Positions 5,991 to 6,961 of a DNA stretch of 6,961 nt are shown here, piece by piece (the stretch's first letter is position 1; every line of letters starts with the position of its first letter). Under the pieces are notes generated by a model. The model saw only the letters and a list, made by a program, of their open reading frames with translations. It did not search any database and had not been told where the DNA came from. Position numbers and translations under genes: made by a program. Source of the DNA: Alphaproteobacteria bacterium (GTDB lineage: Bacteria; Pseudomonadota; Alphaproteobacteria; Rhizobiales; Rhizobiaceae); NCBI GenBank assembly GCA_017308345.1, contig JAFKFE010000368.1, positions 1 through 6,961 on the forward strand, written 5' to 3'.

Positions 5991-6020
5991 TTGATCGCCG
6001 TCATCGTCTCAACCTATGCT
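5991..6020 (+). promoter_or_regulatory. Candidate sigma70-like promoter for the LprI-like gene
   Basis: TTGATC (5991-5996), an 18-base spacer and TATGCT (6015-6020) resemble housekeeping -35 and -10 elements. Initiation near 6027 would give a leader of about 35 bases that contains the GAAGG ribosome-binding site at 6049-6053. Position and spacing are good; the hexamers are only partial matches. Confidence 0.35.
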
Positions 6021-6061
6021 GGCGCAAATCGCGGAGTCGATTCAAACAGAAGGCGGATCAG

Positions 6062-6724
6062 ATGACAGGCAAAACCTCGCTCCTTTCGGCTTCGCTGGTT
6101 GTCGCGATCTTCGCGGGTGCCGTCAGCCTCGCCCTGTTTCTCGCCACCCCCGCGTCCCGCGCGGCTTCGATCGACTGCGGATCGGCGAAGACGCAGGCCG
6201 AGCTCGCCACCTGCACAGCCAAGGACGCGGCCTCGGCCGACGCGGCGCTCAACGCCGTCTACAAGGCGCTGTCGGGGCGTCTGGCCCACGCCGATCTCGA
6301 GCGCCTGCGCGAGGCGCAGCGCGCCTGGATCGCCGACGGTTCGGTCTATCCGAGCCTGGTCGGGGTTTGCAAGGAGGAGTTGACCAAGACGCGGCTGGCG
6401 CAGTTGCAGCACCAGTTGCAGTGCCCGGAAGGCGACCTTTCCTGCGTGCCGCAAACCGACGCCGCGCCCGCGACGGCCGGGGCCGCGCCCGCGAAACCCG
6501 CCCCTGCCCAGGCAGACCAGAGCGATACGAGGCCTTGCGTGCAATCCGCAGGCAAGGCGAAGTCGGACCAGTATGTCTCGCAATGCGTCCAGGTTTCGCC
6601 GGCGACCAATCCGCCCTGCAACGGCCAGAACGCGTGCAGCATGATGATCGACGAGATCAAGCGCGGCTGCGACATGATCGGCAAGGACAATCCGCCGGCC
6701 TTCTGTTCCGCCTACAAGGGGTGA
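6062..6724 (+). CDS. Secreted cysteine-rich protein with LprI/DUF1311-like N-terminal domain
   Basis: A 220-residue protein with an N-terminal signal (hydrophobic residues about 7-28, likely cleavage after SRA near 34), so periplasmic or secreted. Residues 38-115 match the lysozyme-inhibitor LprI N-terminal (DUF1311) pattern: C39, AELATC with C51, the SADAALNAVYKAL segment, then LREAQRAWI (82-90) and a later cysteine, C103. The usual WI-x-RD-xxC ending is replaced here by a longer insert. An Ala/Pro-rich linker (about 131-152) leads to a second cysteine-rich region (155-218) with six cysteines, including PPCNGQNAC and IKRGCDMIG, which I cannot assign. In all there are 11 cysteines, suggesting disulfides in an oxidising compartment. 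GAAGG sits 8 bases before the ATG. LprI-domain proteins can inhibit lysozyme, but many have no tested function, so that role is only a possibility here. Confidence 0.8.
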   Translation: MTGKTSLLSASLVVAIFAGAVSLALFLATPASRAASIDCGSAKTQAELATCTAKDAASADAALNAVYKALSGRLAHADLERLREAQRAWIADGSVYPSLVGVCKEELTKTRLAQLQHQLQCPEGDLSCVPQTDAAPATAGAAPAKPAPAQADQSDTRPCVQSAGKAKSDQYVSQCVQVSPATNPPCNGQNACSMMIDEIKRGCDMIGKDNPPAFCSAYKG

Positions 6725-6730
6725 GAAAAG

Positions 6731-6795
6731 CGCCGGCTCATCCGCCTCGCCGGCTTGCCGCCGGAGACTGCCTTCCCATCGGGGAGATCGGGCAG
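6731..6795. repeat. Palindromic intergenic repeat cluster (RIME-like)
   Basis: Several short inverted repeats are packed directly after the LprI-like gene: GCCGGC (6732-6737) with GCCGGC (6749-6754), CCGGC (6750-6754) with GCCGG (6760-6764), and CTGCC (6768-6772) with GGCAG (6791-6795), which encloses TCCC / GGGA (6774-6777 with 6782-6785). The wording CTCATCCGCCT followed by CGCCGGC and a CCC/GGG hairpin resembles the mosaic palindromic elements frequent between rhizobial genes. The first hairpin starts 7 bases past the stop codon and could also help terminate transcription. Family membership is from memory. Confidence 0.45.
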
Positions 6796-6815
6796 GTCAA
6801 GCGGACGGAACACTA

Positions 6816-6830
6816 GAGCGTCGGACGCTC
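6816..6830. repeat. Perfect 7-bp inverted repeat beside CTAG
   Basis: GAGCGTC and GACGCTC flank a single central G, a near-perfect 15-bp palindrome that begins inside a CTAG tetranucleotide. It may be part of the insertion sequence terminus, or a separate palindromic repeat into which the element inserted. Confidence 0.5.
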
Positions 6831-6884
6831 AGGTTGAATCGCGAAGGATTCCTCTGATGTTGGGTTTGTGATTCACTTCCTTAT

Positions 6885-6892
6885 GGAGGTGA
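6885..6892 (+). promoter_or_regulatory. Strong ribosome-binding site of the transposase
   Basis: GGAGGTGA lies 6 bases before the ATG at 6899 and is fully complementary to the 16S rRNA tail core. It supports that start even though only 21 codons are visible. Confidence 0.75.
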
Positions 6893-6898
6893 TTTGCT

Positions 6899-6961
6899 AT
6901 GCCCAAGCCCTATTCGCTCGATTTGCGTGAACGCGTTGTGTGGTTTGTCGAGGCTGGCCAT
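6899..6961 (+). CDS. IS630-family transposase, N-terminal fragment (runs off the window)
   Basis: The ATG at 6899 opens a frame of 21 codons that reaches the window end without a stop. The first residues, MPKPYSLDLRERVV then FVEAGH, match the start typical of IS630-type transposases, where YSLDLRERVV begins the helix-turn-helix DNA-binding domain. The catalytic DDE domain would lie beyond the edge, so completeness cannot be judged. A consensus ribosome-binding site precedes it. Codon use (TTG, CGT, GAA, GTT, TTT) is less G/C-biased than in the neighbours, fitting a mobile gene. Confidence 0.85.
   Translation, partial: MPKPYSLDLRERVVWFVEAGH

Larger units (their letters stand above)
6816..6961 (+). 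mobile_element. Left end of an IS630-family insertion sequence (partial)
   Basis: The transposase start at 6899 shows that an insertion sequence enters here and continues past the window. IS630-family elements insert at TA, often within CTAG, and a CTAG occurs at 6813-6816. It is immediately followed by a perfect palindrome, GAGCGTC-G-GACGCTC (6816-6830). If the TA at 6814-6815 is the target, the element starts at 6816. The boundary cannot be fixed without the right end; an inner start, for example near 6835 where TGAATC pairs with GATTCA (6870-6875), is also possible. From about 6850 the base composition becomes clearly more AT-rich than the flanking genes. Confidence 0.5.

Noticed and set aside
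5585..5994. Alternative ORFs around the small membrane ORF (106 codons on minus, 79 codons on plus)
   Set aside because: Their codon use and residue composition look like shadows; the minus one overlaps the conserved start of the ABC-F gene and neither has a plausible start site.
6014..6583. A 189-codon minus-strand ORF opposite the LprI-like gene
   Set aside because: Antisense shadow: Arg/Gly-rich, overlapping a gene with a signal peptide and DUF1311 motifs.
6807..6831. A second GGAAC box as another EcfG promoter
   Set aside because: No CGTT lies 16 or 17 bases downstream (CTCA and TCAG are found instead).
1..6961. tRNA, rRNA, CRISPR array or phage att sites
   Set aside because: I saw no cloverleaf with a CCA-type end, no regularly spaced repeats and no long direct repeats in either strand.

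Overview
The window is GC-rich DNA with very strong G/C third-codon-position bias. It looks like an alphaproteobacterium of the Mesorhizobium / Hyphomicrobiales (rhizobial) type. Clues are the codon use, a YheS-like ABC-F gene, an alphaproteobacterial EcfG-type promoter motif (GGAAC-N16-CGTT), RIME-like palindromic intergenic repeats and an IS630-type transposase start at the right edge. The assignment rests on pattern recognition, not on a database search.

Layout. Bases 1-159 hold the 3' end of an unrecognised plus-strand gene. It converges on a minus-strand block of four genes, read from right to left: an ABC-F ATPase (5651-3774), a Tat-exported thioredoxin-like protein (3547-3152), a six-helix CcdA/DsbD-type membrane thiol transporter (3142-2423) and a cytoplasmic molybdopterin (bis-MGD) oxidoreductase with an N-terminal [4Fe-4S] motif (2312-207). 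The thioredoxin and ccdA genes are 9 bp apart and probably form one unit; the molybdoenzyme follows after 110 bp and may be co-transcribed. A 226-bp gap, holding a candidate ECF-sigma promoter with tandem GTAACATT boxes, separates this redox unit from the ABC-F gene.

Right of the ABC-F start the coding direction switches to plus. An EcfG-like general-stress promoter (5743-5767) lies just before a small predicted membrane peptide of 37 codons (5777-5890). A strong stem-loop follows, then a sigma70-like promoter and a secreted, cysteine-rich protein with an LprI/DUF1311-type N-terminal domain (6062-6724). The last 240 bases hold a palindromic repeat cluster, a perfect 7-bp inverted repeat next to CTAG, and the start of an IS630-family transposase that runs off the window.

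Working picture. CcdA would carry reducing equivalents from cytoplasmic thioredoxin across the membrane to the exported thioredoxin-like protein, a split version of DsbD. The molybdoenzyme is probably a cytoplasmic reductase or dehydrogenase of unknown substrate. Its placement behind the thiol-transfer pair suggests shared regulation rather than direct contact, because it has no export signal. I see no strong evidence of a wholly new system. The most interesting signals are the two stress-type promoter candidates, the near-leaderless small ORF, and the replacement of the thioredoxin cis-proline by serine.
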